From an uncultured Desulfovibrio sp. (GTDB taxonomy: Bacteria; Desulfobacterota; Desulfovibrionia; Desulfovibrionales; Desulfovibrionaceae): a stretch of DNA of 39,820 nt. The notes under the pieces are model-generated. The model saw only the letters and a program-made list of their open reading frames with translations. It did not search any database and was not told the DNA's origin. The number at the start of each line of letters is the position of its first letter. The first letter of the stretch is position 1. The translations under genes were made by a program, and so were the position numbers. The stretch is from NCBI RefSeq assembly GCF_944327235.1, contig NZ_CALVHE010000017.1, positions 1-39,820 of the forward strand, in the 5' to 3' direction. Below, piece after piece: positions 1-7,694 of the stretch.

Positions 1-118
1 GCGCCTCTTTTCTTGCCGCCGTTCAAATTAGATGCATATCTTTGTGGGCAAATATAATTTGACGACACTGTCTAGAGAAAAGAACCGTCCCTGCCGGGTC
101 TGGTGAAGGAAGCGCGCT

Positions 119-649
119 ATGGACTTTGGAAGCAGTTTGCGGAAGCACAGAAAGGAAAGGAAGTTGACGCTGGCTGCGCTGGGCAAGCTGACGGGGCTGT
201 CCGTCTCCTATCTCAGCAAATTGGAGAATGGCGTCTCCACGCCGTCACTGGCCAATATGCAGAAGCTGTGCGAAGCCCTGCAGATATCCATGATCGATCT
301 GCTGGACGAGCGCTTCCCGGCCGCGGAAAAGATTCTGGCCCGCTATAACGAACAGCCGAACATCTTTTCCACCGAGTCGGGCGTGCTGTACAACACGTTG
401 TTCGACAAGTCGCCCAAGGCCAAGATCGTCAGCATGATCATCGACGAGGACAACTTTCAGGAGGAGATGTCCTGGGGCCATCACTACGATGAATTCGGCA
501 TCGTGGTGGAAGGGGCCATGAACCTCGTCATTGGCGAAGATTCCTATGCCATGACGCCGGGGGACATCATTTTCATCAAGGCGCACACCGTCCATAAATA
601 CCGCAAGACGGCTCCGGGGCGCTGCGTTTCTTTCTGGATATACGTCTGA
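119..649 (+). CDS. XRE-family regulator with C-terminal cupin domain
   Basis: A 176-residue transcriptional regulator. Residues about 7-60 form an XRE helix-turn-helix (SVSYLSKLENGVSTPS is the recognition-helix signature). Residues about 95-172 form a small cupin barrel with HHYDEFG and a PGDIIFIKAHTVHKY motif, the usual ligand-binding half of XRE-cupin regulators that control amine, amino acid or sulfur metabolism. The start is set by AAGGAAG seven to eight bases before the ATG; an overlapping frame starting at 103 is a shadow. The gene converges on the MFS transporter and is separated from it by a bidirectional terminator. It may control the neighbouring serine dehydratase-MFS pair, whose promoter region carries palindromes, but that link is inference. 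The ligand is unknown. Confidence 0.9.
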   Translation: MDFGSSLRKHRKERKLTLAALGKLTGLSVSYLSKLENGVSTPSLANMQKLCEALQISMIDLLDERFPAAEKILARYNEQPNIFSTESGVLYNTLFDKSPKAKIVSMIIDEDNFQEEMSWGHHYDEFGIVVEGAMNLVIGEDSYAMTPGDIIFIKAHTVHKYRKTAPGRCVSFWIYV

Positions 650-701
650 GGCGGATATGCCGCCTCTTCGCGCTGGTCCCGTGCCGGACGGCAGCGAAAA
701 G

Positions 702-738
702 AAAAGCCCCTTGCGGCGTGTTGCCGCAGGGGGCTTTT
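702..738. terminator. bidirectional intrinsic terminator between convergent genes
   Basis: A perfect 12-bp GC-rich stem (GCCCCTTGCGGC / GCCGCAGGGGGC, one offset) with a GTGTT loop is flanked by AAAA on the left and TTTT on the right. It can end transcription of both the XRE-cupin gene and the MFS gene. Confidence 0.85.
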
Positions 739-790
739 CATGAGGAGGAGAGGAACGACACGCGCTCGTCGTGCCGTTCCCCGGCTGGTG

Positions 791-2086
791 TCAGGCTTGG
801 GGCTTGAGGAACTTCTTGTTGGTCTCGGGAGCGAACAGCTGGCAGATGACCCCGCCGGCCACCAGGGCCGCGATGCAACCGGCCAGGGCGGCATTGGTGC
901 CCCAGGTGTCAAGCACGGTGGGGAGCAGGAAGGTCGCTCCCGCCGCGCCGATGCGGCTGCAGGCGATGGTGAAGCCGATGCCGCAGCCCCTGATCTCCGT
1001 GGGGAAGAGTTCGGGAGGGTAGGCATATTCCAGCACTGAGGCCGCGGCAATGGTGAAGCTGAACACGGAGATCAGCAGCGTGATGGCCATCGCGGAAGTG
1101 GTCGGCACGAAAATGATGGTCAGCAGCGCCAGCGCGCAGAGGTAGAACGTCGAGATCAGGAAGCCACGGCGAGAGACCTTGTCCACGATCCAGGTGCCGA
1201 ACATGACCCCGGCAAACAGGAAGACGTTGAAGACGATGCCCGAGGTATAGGGGTCTTCCATGTCGAAGTTCTTGAAGATGATGGGCAGGAAGATGCTGAG
1301 CGAAAAGTAGGGGATGACCTGAAAGGCGTAGAAGGAGCCGGAGACGAGACTTCTGGTGCGCCAGCGGGAGCTGAAAAGATCCTTCCAGCCGAGCTGCGTG
1401 GTCTGTTGCGGCAGGGGCGGGATGCAGTAGCCTTCGCCCAGATGGGTGCGGATGACCTTCAGTGCGTCCGCTTCCCGATTCTTGCCCATGAGCCAGATGG
1501 GGGATTCCGGGGTGCCGTAGCGCACGAAGAGCGATATGAAGGACGGCACCGCACAACTCAGCAGGATCCAGCGCCAACCGGCTTCCTGCAGGAAATAGCC
1601 CGTGATGTAGGCGCTGACGTAACCGGCGGCCCAGATGGCCTGCATGAAGCCCAGCGCCCTGGCCCGTTGCTTGAGCGGGGTCCATTCGCTGACCAGCGTG
1701 ACGCCGACGGCATAATCCGCGCCGATGGCCAGCCCCAGCAGCAGGCGCAGGGCCAGCAGCTGACCGGCGCTGCTGACGAAGTATTGCAGGATGGAGACGG
1801 CGGCAAAGATCAGCATGGTGTACTGATAGATGGCCTGTCGACCGAAGCGGTCGACTATGGGACCGGCAAAGAGGCTGCCGAACATGAGGCCGAACAGGGA
1901 GGCCGCGCCGATGAAGCCCAGCATCCAGGGGGTAAGACCCAGTTCGGTCGTGGCCAGGCTCAGGGCGATACCGATGGAGCCGAGCATGAAGCCATCGCTG
2001 TACTGACCGAACACCCCGCCCAGCAAGACCTTCCAGTGGAGCCTGCCAAAGGGCGCTTCTTCGTAACTGACGGAAACTGTGGACAT
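791..2086 (-). CDS. MFS transporter, sugar/metabolite porter type
   Basis: A 431-residue major facilitator with about 12 predicted membrane segments in the inner membrane. Seen in sequence: the loop 2-3 motif GPIVDRFGRQ (residues about 75-85), PESPIWL before the central loop, a second VDKVSRRG-type loop in the C-terminal half and a PETNKK end motif. These are signatures of the sugar-porter/metabolite:H+ symporter branch. The start has AGGAGG about seven bases upstream. It lies 13 bp after the serine dehydratase stop on the same strand, so the two are probably co-transcribed. A role in importing serine or a related hydroxy-acid substrate follows from context only; the substrate cannot be read from the sequence. 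Confidence 0.88.
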   Translation of the reverse strand: MSTVSVSYEEAPFGRLHWKVLLGGVFGQYSDGFMLGSIGIALSLATTELGLTPWMLGFIGAASLFGLMFGSLFAGPIVDRFGRQAIYQYTMLIFAAVSILQYFVSSAGQLLALRLLLGLAIGADYAVGVTLVSEWTPLKQRARALGFMQAIWAAGYVSAYITGYFLQEAGWRWILLSCAVPSFISLFVRYGTPESPIWLMGKNREADALKVIRTHLGEGYCIPPLPQQTTQLGWKDLFSSRWRTRSLVSGSFYAFQVIPYFSLSIFLPIIFKNFDMEDPYTSGIVFNVFLFAGVMFGTWIVDKVSRRGFLISTFYLCALALLTIIFVPTTSAMAITLLISVFSFTIAAASVLEYAYPPELFPTEIRGCGIGFTIACSRIGAAGATFLLPTVLDTWGTNAALAGCIAALVAGGVICQLFAPETNKKFLKPQA

Positions 2087-2099
2087 GGAGCGACCTCCT

Positions 2100-3680
2100 T
2101 TATCTGGTTTGCTGTCGTTTTGCCTGAAGGCACGTCTCGATCTCCCGCGCCTTTGCCGTGAGGCAGAGCCCGCCGAGCCCTGTGCAGCGCAGTTCGCGGG
2201 GCAGCATGGTACCTACCGAGTACATGGCCTGTATGGTCTGATCGAGAGGGATGACCGCATCGAAGCCGGCATGTGCCATATTGGCCGCGATGAAGGCGTT
2301 GCCCACGGCAGTGGAATTCCGGTTGATGCAGGGGATGTCCACGCAGCCCGCCACAGGGTCGCAGACGAGCCCCAGCATGTTTTGCAGAGCCAGCGAGGCC
2401 CCCTGGAGGGCCGTGACGTGATCGCTGCCCAGATAGTGGGAGACGATGGCGGCTCCCATGCAGCTTGCCGCGCCGATCTCGGCCTGACAGGCGGCCACTT
2501 CGGCCGCGAAGGTGGCCTGACTGGCGATGAAAACGCCGATGAGACCGGCGCACAGCAGGGCTCTGGCGGCTTCCTGTTCGTCCGTCTCGCCCAGTCCCAC
2601 AAGACCGAAAAGGATACCGGGGATGACCCCGCAGGAACCTGCGGTAGGGGCGGCCACGACCCGGCCCATGGCGCTGTTGTTCTCCATGACGGCAGTGGCG
2701 TAGATGATGCCGCGCCCGATGTTCCCCATGTCCGTCATGGTCGCCGCGCGGGCATGGAGCTTGGCCGCACAGGGCGTGATGAAGCCTGCGCTCTCCAGTC
2801 CTTCGCCCAGCCCCGCGGTGATGGAATCGCGCATGATGCGCACAAGGCGCATGGCGTAGGCCAGCACCTCTTCTTCCGTCCAGCCGCTGCGGGCGCTCTC
2901 ATACCGGACGGCCGCCTGCCAGAGGGGCATGGGCGAAGTCTCCAGAAAACGCAGCAATCCCTCCGCTGTGCTGAAGGGCGTCTTGCTTTCCGGCTGGGCC
3001 GTCACCGGCAGGATGGCCGGTACATACATGAAGGTGATGCCCTGCTCCCGGCAGGCCGTGCCAAGGCGTTGCAGCAGCTCCATGGACGGACTGTGCGTCA
3101 GGCCGATGTGCAGCAGTTCGTCGCTGCGCGACCGGGCAAGGATGTGGTCGATGTCCGCCAGCAGCGGGGCCAGCGCGTCCAGCCGTCCCGCCTCGCCGTC
3201 GGGAGCAAGGAAGAGAAGCTCATGGGCGTCGCCAACGCAGTCCAGGGCGTGCCCGTTGAGAGAGCGGATGGCGAACATGCCGCCGCCTACGGACCACGAC
3301 CCGACGGCAAGCTTCCTGCCGGTGGCGGTATCGGTGAGTTCAACGACGCTCAGATTGGGATGATCAAGGGGCATGTCCACGATCTCGATGGACAGGGGGA
3401 TGCCTTTTTCCTGCAGGCGGGTGAGGGAATGTCGAAAGTCCGGGTCCGTGACCTCCATGCCGAGCAGCCCCGCCACCAGCGCGATATCGGATTTTTGCCC
3501 CTTGTAGACGCCGGCGTAGGAGCCTTTTTGCGGAAAGAGGATACGGACAGCGGAAAAGTCCGGCATCAGATGATGGATGAAACAGCCGATCCGCCACGGT
3601 CCTGCCGTGTGCGAGCTGGACGGCCCGGTCATGATGGGGCCCAGCACATCGTTGAAAATGCTCACTGCCGGGGTTTGCAT
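2100..3680 (-). CDS. sdaA: L-serine dehydratase (iron-sulfur, single chain)
   Basis: Predicted to deaminate L-serine to pyruvate and ammonia with an oxygen-labile 4Fe-4S cluster. The 526-residue chain joins the beta domain (residues about 5-170, starting with the GPSSSHTAGP signature) to the alpha domain (from about 270). Three cysteines match the cluster ligands of type 2 enzymes: one in AGSCGVIPG and two in CDPVAGCVDIPC, eleven residues apart. It is longer than the usual 450-460 residues because of an extra stretch around residues 175-270. It reads into the MFS gene 13 bp downstream. Its promoter region holds paired AT-rich palindromes, which suggests dedicated regulation. Substrate preference for serine over threonine or cysteine is inferred from the family. 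Confidence 0.88.
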   Translation of the reverse strand: MQTPAVSIFNDVLGPIMTGPSSSHTAGPWRIGCFIHHLMPDFSAVRILFPQKGSYAGVYKGQKSDIALVAGLLGMEVTDPDFRHSLTRLQEKGIPLSIEIVDMPLDHPNLSVVELTDTATGRKLAVGSWSVGGGMFAIRSLNGHALDCVGDAHELLFLAPDGEAGRLDALAPLLADIDHILARSRSDELLHIGLTHSPSMELLQRLGTACREQGITFMYVPAILPVTAQPESKTPFSTAEGLLRFLETSPMPLWQAAVRYESARSGWTEEEVLAYAMRLVRIMRDSITAGLGEGLESAGFITPCAAKLHARAATMTDMGNIGRGIIYATAVMENNSAMGRVVAAPTAGSCGVIPGILFGLVGLGETDEQEAARALLCAGLIGVFIASQATFAAEVAACQAEIGAASCMGAAIVSHYLGSDHVTALQGASLALQNMLGLVCDPVAGCVDIPCINRNSTAVGNAFIAANMAHAGFDAVIPLDQTIQAMYSVGTMLPRELRCTGLGGLCLTAKAREIETCLQAKRQQTR

Positions 3681-3753
3681 TGCGACCTCATATTTATGGA
3701 TAAAAAATTTTTTCCTTTATTCCTCAAATTATCGCCATAAATTGGGCTTTTTG

Positions 3754-3827
3754 AGGAAAAATTTTCCTAATAACCTCTTTTTTCTTGTTACTATGGAAAA
3801 TTTTCCTGTAAGTCAATAAAATTTTCC
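3754..3827. promoter_or_regulatory. candidate operator cluster upstream of sdaA
   Basis: Two palindromes, AGGAAAAATTTTCCT (3754-3768) and GGAAAATTTTCC (3795-3806), are followed by a half-site AAAATTTTCC (3818-3827). The first two have centres about 40 bp apart, close to four helical turns. They lie 75-150 bp upstream of the sdaA start in an otherwise empty AT-rich gap. The XRE-cupin regulator at 119 is a candidate binder; no binding data can be read here. Confidence 0.4.
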
Positions 3828-3904
3828 AAAGAAGAGAAAAGCGTGTGCGACAAGGTCCGTGGGAAACGGAAAGCGGATAGCGCGGGGGACGGATCACAAA
3901 GCCT

Positions 3905-4046
3905 GAGAGCGTATTGTCTGGCAAAAGGCAAGACGGGGGTGGCATTGCGTCGCCGCCCGAACTGAACGAGGAGAGCCGCGTTTTTGCCGCGACGCGACAG
4001 GCCGTATGGTTTGAAATGCGCAGCGTTTCAAACTGAAAATGCTCTT
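3905..4046 (+). repeat. TAGAGC-family intergenic repeat, copy 1
   Basis: About 142 bp. It begins AGAGCGTATTGTCT and ends ACTGAAAATGCTCT, the inverted ends of the family. The 3' hairpin (GTTTGAAATGCGCAGCGTTTCAAAC) and the GACAGGCCGTATGG linker match the other copies. It abuts the second repeat type at 4047 and lies between sdaA and flxA, which read in the same direction and opposite to this copy's orientation. Confidence 0.75.
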
Positions 4047-4186
4047 GGGTCTGTTAACACAAATTTTGCAAACAATTTCAGTAGATAAGTCAAACAGACT
4101 GTATGCACCGCTTGCTTTTGGGACGAGAGTGCCTCGTGTCGTTGACTCTTCCTCCCAAACAGGCAACGAATAGTGTTAACAGGCCC
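4047..4186 (+). repeat. second intergenic repeat (TIR GGGYCTGTTAACAC), copy 1
   Basis: A 140-bp element with near-perfect 14-bp terminal inverted repeats: GGGTCTGTTAACAC at the left and GTGTTAACAGGCCC at the right, 13 of 14 matching. It has no coding capacity, so it resembles a miniature inverted-repeat element. Related copies are at 27200-27488 and 30343-30474; all three contain a CGAGGNGCCT...GACTCTTCCNCCCAA core. Confidence 0.7.
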
Positions 4187-4227
4187 TCGGCGCGCGGGGG
4201 AGGAGCGAAAGGCAGGAGCGCGCAGAT

Positions 4228-4259
4228 AAAAAAAGGCGGTGGAGCCATGCTCCACCGCC
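4228..4259 (-). terminator. intrinsic terminator of the hdr-flx operon
   Basis: On the minus strand, a perfect 11-bp stem GGCGGTGGAGC / GCTCCACCGCC with an ATG loop is followed by seven T residues. It lies 26 bp past the flxA stop. Confidence 0.92.
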
Positions 4260-4284
4260 CTGTGTGAGGCGTAGCGCCGCGGGA

Positions 4285-5172
4285 TTAGAGTTCCGGCGGC
4301 AGACCGTTGAGCTGCTTCAGCGTGAAGACGGGGCCGTCGATGCAGACATAGTGGCTGCCGATGTTGCAGCGGCCGCAGATGCCGATGCCGCACTTCATGC
4401 GCTTTTCCAGCGTGGTCACGATGTTTTCATGCTGGAAGCCCAGTTTTTCCAGAGCCTGCAGCGTGAACTTGATCATGATCGGCGGGCCGCAGAGCACGGC
4501 CACGCAGTTGTCCGGCTTGGGGCCGATCTCGGTCAGCACGTTGGGGATGAGGCCCACCTTGTGCTGCCAGCCTTCGGCCGGATTGTCGATGCAGAGGTGG
4601 CAATCCAGATCGGGATTGTCCAGCCAGCCCTGCAGTTCGTAGCTGAAGGCCATGTCGCTGGGGCTCTTGGCGCCGTACAGCAGGCTGACCTTGCCGTAAT
4701 CCTTCTTGCGTTCGAGGATGTGCAGCATGATGGTACGGATAGGCGCCATACCGATACCGCCGCCCACGAAGAAGATGTTTTTGCCCTTCCAGTCCTCGTA
4801 GGGGAAGAAGTTGCCAAGGGGAGCGCGCACGCCCACCTTGTCCCCGGCGGAAAGACGGTGGATGGTGGAGGTCACTTCACCGGCCTGCATGACGGAGAAC
4901 TGGAGGTAATCCTTCATGGACGGCGGCGAATTGATGACGAAGGTGGATTCACCGGCCCCAAAGACCGAGAGCTGGCCCACCTGGCCGGGTTCGTATTTGA
5001 AATTGGCCATCTGCTCAGGATCGTCGATCACGACGCGAATGGTCTTGATGTTGCCCGTTTCCTGAATGGTTTCCACCACAGTGGCCGCCATGGGCTTGTA
5101 GGGATTGCCCTGCGGGAGCGGACGGGGGGTCAGCTCGCGCAGCATCCCTTCCTTTTTGCTTTGAGTCGCCAT
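4285..5172 (-). CDS. flxA: FlxA: FAD/NAD(P)H oxidoreductase subunit of Hdr-Flx
   Basis: A 295-residue cytoplasmic flavoprotein of the ferredoxin-NADP reductase/PyrK type. Residues about 20-125 are the FAD-binding beta barrel. Residues about 130-240 are the NAD(P)H-binding fold (GGGIGMAPIRT). The C-terminus carries KCGIGICGRCNIG and a later Cys, the 2Fe-2S arrangement seen in PyrK-like subunits. In Flx-Hdr complexes this subunit takes electrons from NADH and passes them through FlxB, FlxC and FlxD to HdrA. It is the last gene of the operon, 9 bp after flxB. The closest alternative is a stand-alone sulfhydrogenase gamma-like protein, but the neighbours make FlxA far more likely. Confidence 0.88.
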   Translation of the reverse strand: MATQSKKEGMLRELTPRPLPQGNPYKPMAATVVETIQETGNIKTIRVVIDDPEQMANFKYEPGQVGQLSVFGAGESTFVINSPPSMKDYLQFSVMQAGEVTSTIHRLSAGDKVGVRAPLGNFFPYEDWKGKNIFFVGGGIGMAPIRTIMLHILERKKDYGKVSLLYGAKSPSDMAFSYELQGWLDNPDLDCHLCIDNPAEGWQHKVGLIPNVLTEIGPKPDNCVAVLCGPPIMIKFTLQALEKLGFQHENIVTTLEKRMKCGIGICGRCNIGSHYVCIDGPVFTLKQLNGLPPEL

Positions 5173-5181
5173 GTCTTACCT

Positions 5182-6249
5182 CTACTTAGCGGCCTTGTCG
5201 GCGTTGATGGCATCCAGCACGATCTGGCGAATGTCCAGGCTCACGGGGCAGTTGCTGATGCAGCGGCCGCAGCCGTTGCAGGAGAAGGTCCCCCAGTTCT
5301 CCGGATAGGTGGAGAACTTGTGCGAAACGCGGTTGCGCATACGCAGGGCCTTTTCCATGCGCGTGTTGTGCCCGCTGGCTTCGCGGGTGAACAGGGGCGA
5401 CATGCAGTTGTCCCAGGTCCGCAGACGGCGTCCGCCCTTTTCGCTGGTGGCTTCGCCTTCGTCGGTGATGTTGAAGCAGTAGCAGGTGGGGCAGAAGTAG
5501 GTGCAGGCCCCACAGGACAGGCAGCGGTCGGTCTCGCGGGTCCAGAAGTCCACATCGGTGAACTTGGCCGCCACCTTGGCCGGAGCGTCCTTGAGGTTGG
5601 GGGCCTTGACCAGCGTGGCCCACGCGGCCTTGCGCACGTCTTCCATCTCCTTGAAGCGATCCGCGCCGTCGTCAAGACCGCTGCCTTCCAGCAGGGCGTC
5701 GCCCTTGGGGGTGATGCCCTGGAGGATGTAGCCGTCGCTGAGTTCGGTCATCAGGATGTCGGAGCCTTCCGGAGAGGAAGGACCGCCGCCCACCCAGTGG
5801 CAGAAGCAGGTGTTGCAGCCGCTGTTGCAGGTCAGGGTGATGACGGTCAGTTTTTCACGCCGGGCCTTGTAGTAGGGGTCCGCGATGGGGCCCTTCAGAT
5901 AGGGACGGTCCAGCGTGACGTAACCGCGGGCGTCGCAGGGACGGGCCGCAAAGACCACCGTGGTCTCGGCCTGCGGGGTGTCGTCCAGTTCCAGCGTGAC
6001 GTTCTGCGGATTGGCCTTGTCCTTGACCTTGCGGTAGCTGACAAGGGTCTCGCACTGGGGCAGCACGGCGGCCTTGGCGGGCACGGTGGCCTTTTCCAGC
6101 GTGAACTCCTTGCCTTCCTTCCACGGTTCAAACACCACGGAGCGCTTGTCGGCGGGCTTCACCACAGGGGCCAGCACGCGGGCGTCCTTGGAGAGGTGAG
6201 CCAGAAACGCCGGGAGGCCCTCAGGCTTTACAAAACGGGTGATGCTCAT
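5182..6249 (-). CDS. flxB: FlxB: 4Fe-4S ferredoxin subunit of Hdr-Flx
   Basis: A 355-residue electron-transfer subunit, similar in layout to anaerobic sulfite reductase A/sulfhydrogenase beta subunits. Two 4Fe-4S motifs are visible: CLSCGACTYFCPTC (residues about 240-255) and CNGCGRCISNCPVS (about 325-340). A further cysteine-rich stretch, CNSGCNTCFCHWVGGG (about 145-160), is typical of the family. The chosen ATG overlaps the upstream stop codon (ATGA) and has GGGAG upstream; an in-frame GTG two codons earlier is possible. The tight overlap implies translational coupling with the FlxDC fusion. It likely wires FlxA to the FlxC/FlxD module. Confidence 0.88.
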   Translation of the reverse strand: MSITRFVKPEGLPAFLAHLSKDARVLAPVVKPADKRSVVFEPWKEGKEFTLEKATVPAKAAVLPQCETLVSYRKVKDKANPQNVTLELDDTPQAETTVVFAARPCDARGYVTLDRPYLKGPIADPYYKARREKLTVITLTCNSGCNTCFCHWVGGGPSSPEGSDILMTELSDGYILQGITPKGDALLEGSGLDDGADRFKEMEDVRKAAWATLVKAPNLKDAPAKVAAKFTDVDFWTRETDRCLSCGACTYFCPTCYCFNITDEGEATSEKGGRRLRTWDNCMSPLFTREASGHNTRMEKALRMRNRVSHKFSTYPENWGTFSCNGCGRCISNCPVSLDIRQIVLDAINADKAAK

Positions 6250-7694
6250 TTCCACTCCCTCTCATGAATGTTCTTTTCTTCCACTTCGTAGCCCAGCAGC
6301 GGCGGCACGGCTTCGGGATCGACGCCGGACTTGTAGCCGTCGAAGAGCTGACCCACGGCGCGGGCGATCTGCTGGCGCAGGGCCAGGATCGGGATGCCCA
6401 CGGGGCAGGCGCGCTGGCACTCGCCGCAGCCGGTGCAGCGGCCGGCCAGGTGCATGGCGTGGATCGTCTGGAAGAAGAGTTTGTCACGGGTGCTGTCTTC
6501 CTGCGAGATCCAGTGCGGTTCGCGGCTCTCCGCGATGCAGTAGTCGCGGCAGACGCACATGGGGCAGGCGTTGCGGCAGGCATAGCAGCGGATGCAGCGT
6601 TCCATCTGGCCGCGCCAGAAGGCAAGGCGCTCGTCCAGGCTCATGGAGTCGAGCAGGGCCAGTTCCGGCGGGGTGTAGGGGCCGGGCTTCACTTCGGTGG
6701 GCGTGCCGATGAGGGTATCGGAGAGCACCGCGGTGGGCATGGTACAGCCGTAGCACTTGCCCTGCGCGAAGTCGTTCATGCAGAAGCGGTGTTCCTTGCC
6801 GTCGGCGGTGATGGTCACGCCGACTTCGTCATACTCCACCTTGTCGATGGTGGTGTAACGGCCCAGTTCCTGATTGACGCGGGCCATGTCCAGCGTACCT
6901 TCGCACGGCATGGCGAAGATGGTCACGTCCTCGCGGTTGATCAGGTTTTCCTGCAGCAGTTCCACCACGGACTTGGCGTCGCAGCCCTTCACCACGATGC
7001 CCACCTTCTTGCCCTTGTACTGGGGCAGGTAGACGGCGGGGTTGTTCACGTTGAAGGGGCCCCACACCAGCTTGTCCACGTCTTCGGGCGTACGCATGAA
7101 GAGCGGCACGGTGCGGGCGGCGTCGTAACCCTGCTGCCAGCCGATGACCACTTCCAGCTCGGGCAGCTTGGCCTTGATGGCGGCCTTGAGCTCGTCCAGC
7201 TTGTTTTTCTGGCCGGTGCCGAGAGGACGCAGCGAGGTCAGGGCCATGTCCACGACCTTGAGCAGAGGTTCCGGATCTTCCAGCTTCGGCGCGGGGCCGA
7301 GATCGTGGATGCGCTTGGTGAAGGTCTGCACCACATGCTGCCAGCGCTGGCCTTCGGAAGCGGACACCCAGGTGTACTCGAAGCGACGGTCGTCGATGCC
7401 GAGCACGGGCAGGAACTGCTTCAGCACTTCCAGGCGGCGGCGGGCATAGAAGTTGCCCGCGGCATAGTGGCAGTCGCGCGGATGGCAGCCGGAGACCAGC
7501 ACGCCGTCAGCGCCGTTGAGCAGGGCCTTCACGATGAAAAGCGGATCGATGCGGCCCGAACAGGGGACGCGGATGATACGCAGGTCGGTGGGCTGTCCCG
7601 CACGGGCCGTACCGGCGGTGTCGGCACCGCCGTAGGAGCACCAGTTGCAGAGAAAACCCACAATTCGCAGTTCTTTGCCGTTCAGCACTGGCAT
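6246..7694 (-). CDS. flxD: FlxD-FlxC fusion (MvhD-like domain plus ferredoxin domain)
   Basis: A 482-residue chain joining two subunits. Residues 1-150 are MvhD-like (CNWCSYGGADTAG, RVPCSGRID, GCHPRDCHY), the 2Fe-2S adaptor that docks on HdrA. Residues about 165-480 match FlxC. They include an FrhB-like fold (GKKVGIVVKGCDAKSV, GKCYGCTMP) and two 4Fe-4S motifs, CIRCYACRNACPMCVC and CTGCGECQRACPVG. Fusion removes one subunit interface and fixes a 1:1 ratio of the MvhD and FlxC functions. The start overlaps the hdrA end by 13 bp. No stop or frame change occurs at the junction, so the fusion appears genuine. Confidence 0.87.
   Translation of the reverse strand: MPVLNGKELRIVGFLCNWCSYGGADTAGTARAGQPTDLRIIRVPCSGRIDPLFIVKALLNGADGVLVSGCHPRDCHYAAGNFYARRRLEVLKQFLPVLGIDDRRFEYTWVSASEGQRWQHVVQTFTKRIHDLGPAPKLEDPEPLLKVVDMALTSLRPLGTGQKNKLDELKAAIKAKLPELEVVIGWQQGYDAARTVPLFMRTPEDVDKLVWGPFNVNNPAVYLPQYKGKKVGIVVKGCDAKSVVELLQENLINREDVTIFAMPCEGTLDMARVNQELGRYTTIDKVEYDEVGVTITADGKEHRFCMNDFAQGKCYGCTMPTAVLSDTLIGTPTEVKPGPYTPPELALLDSMSLDERLAFWRGQMERCIRCYACRNACPMCVCRDYCIAESREPHWISQEDSTRDKLFFQTIHAMHLAGRCTGCGECQRACPVGIPILALRQQIARAVGQLFDGYKSGVDPEAVPPLLGYEVEEKNIHEREWK

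Noticed and set aside
2079..3740. A 553-codon plus-strand frame opposite sdaA
   Set aside because: It is antisense to a clearly conserved serine dehydratase with intact cluster cysteines. No homologous motif is seen in the opposite frame.
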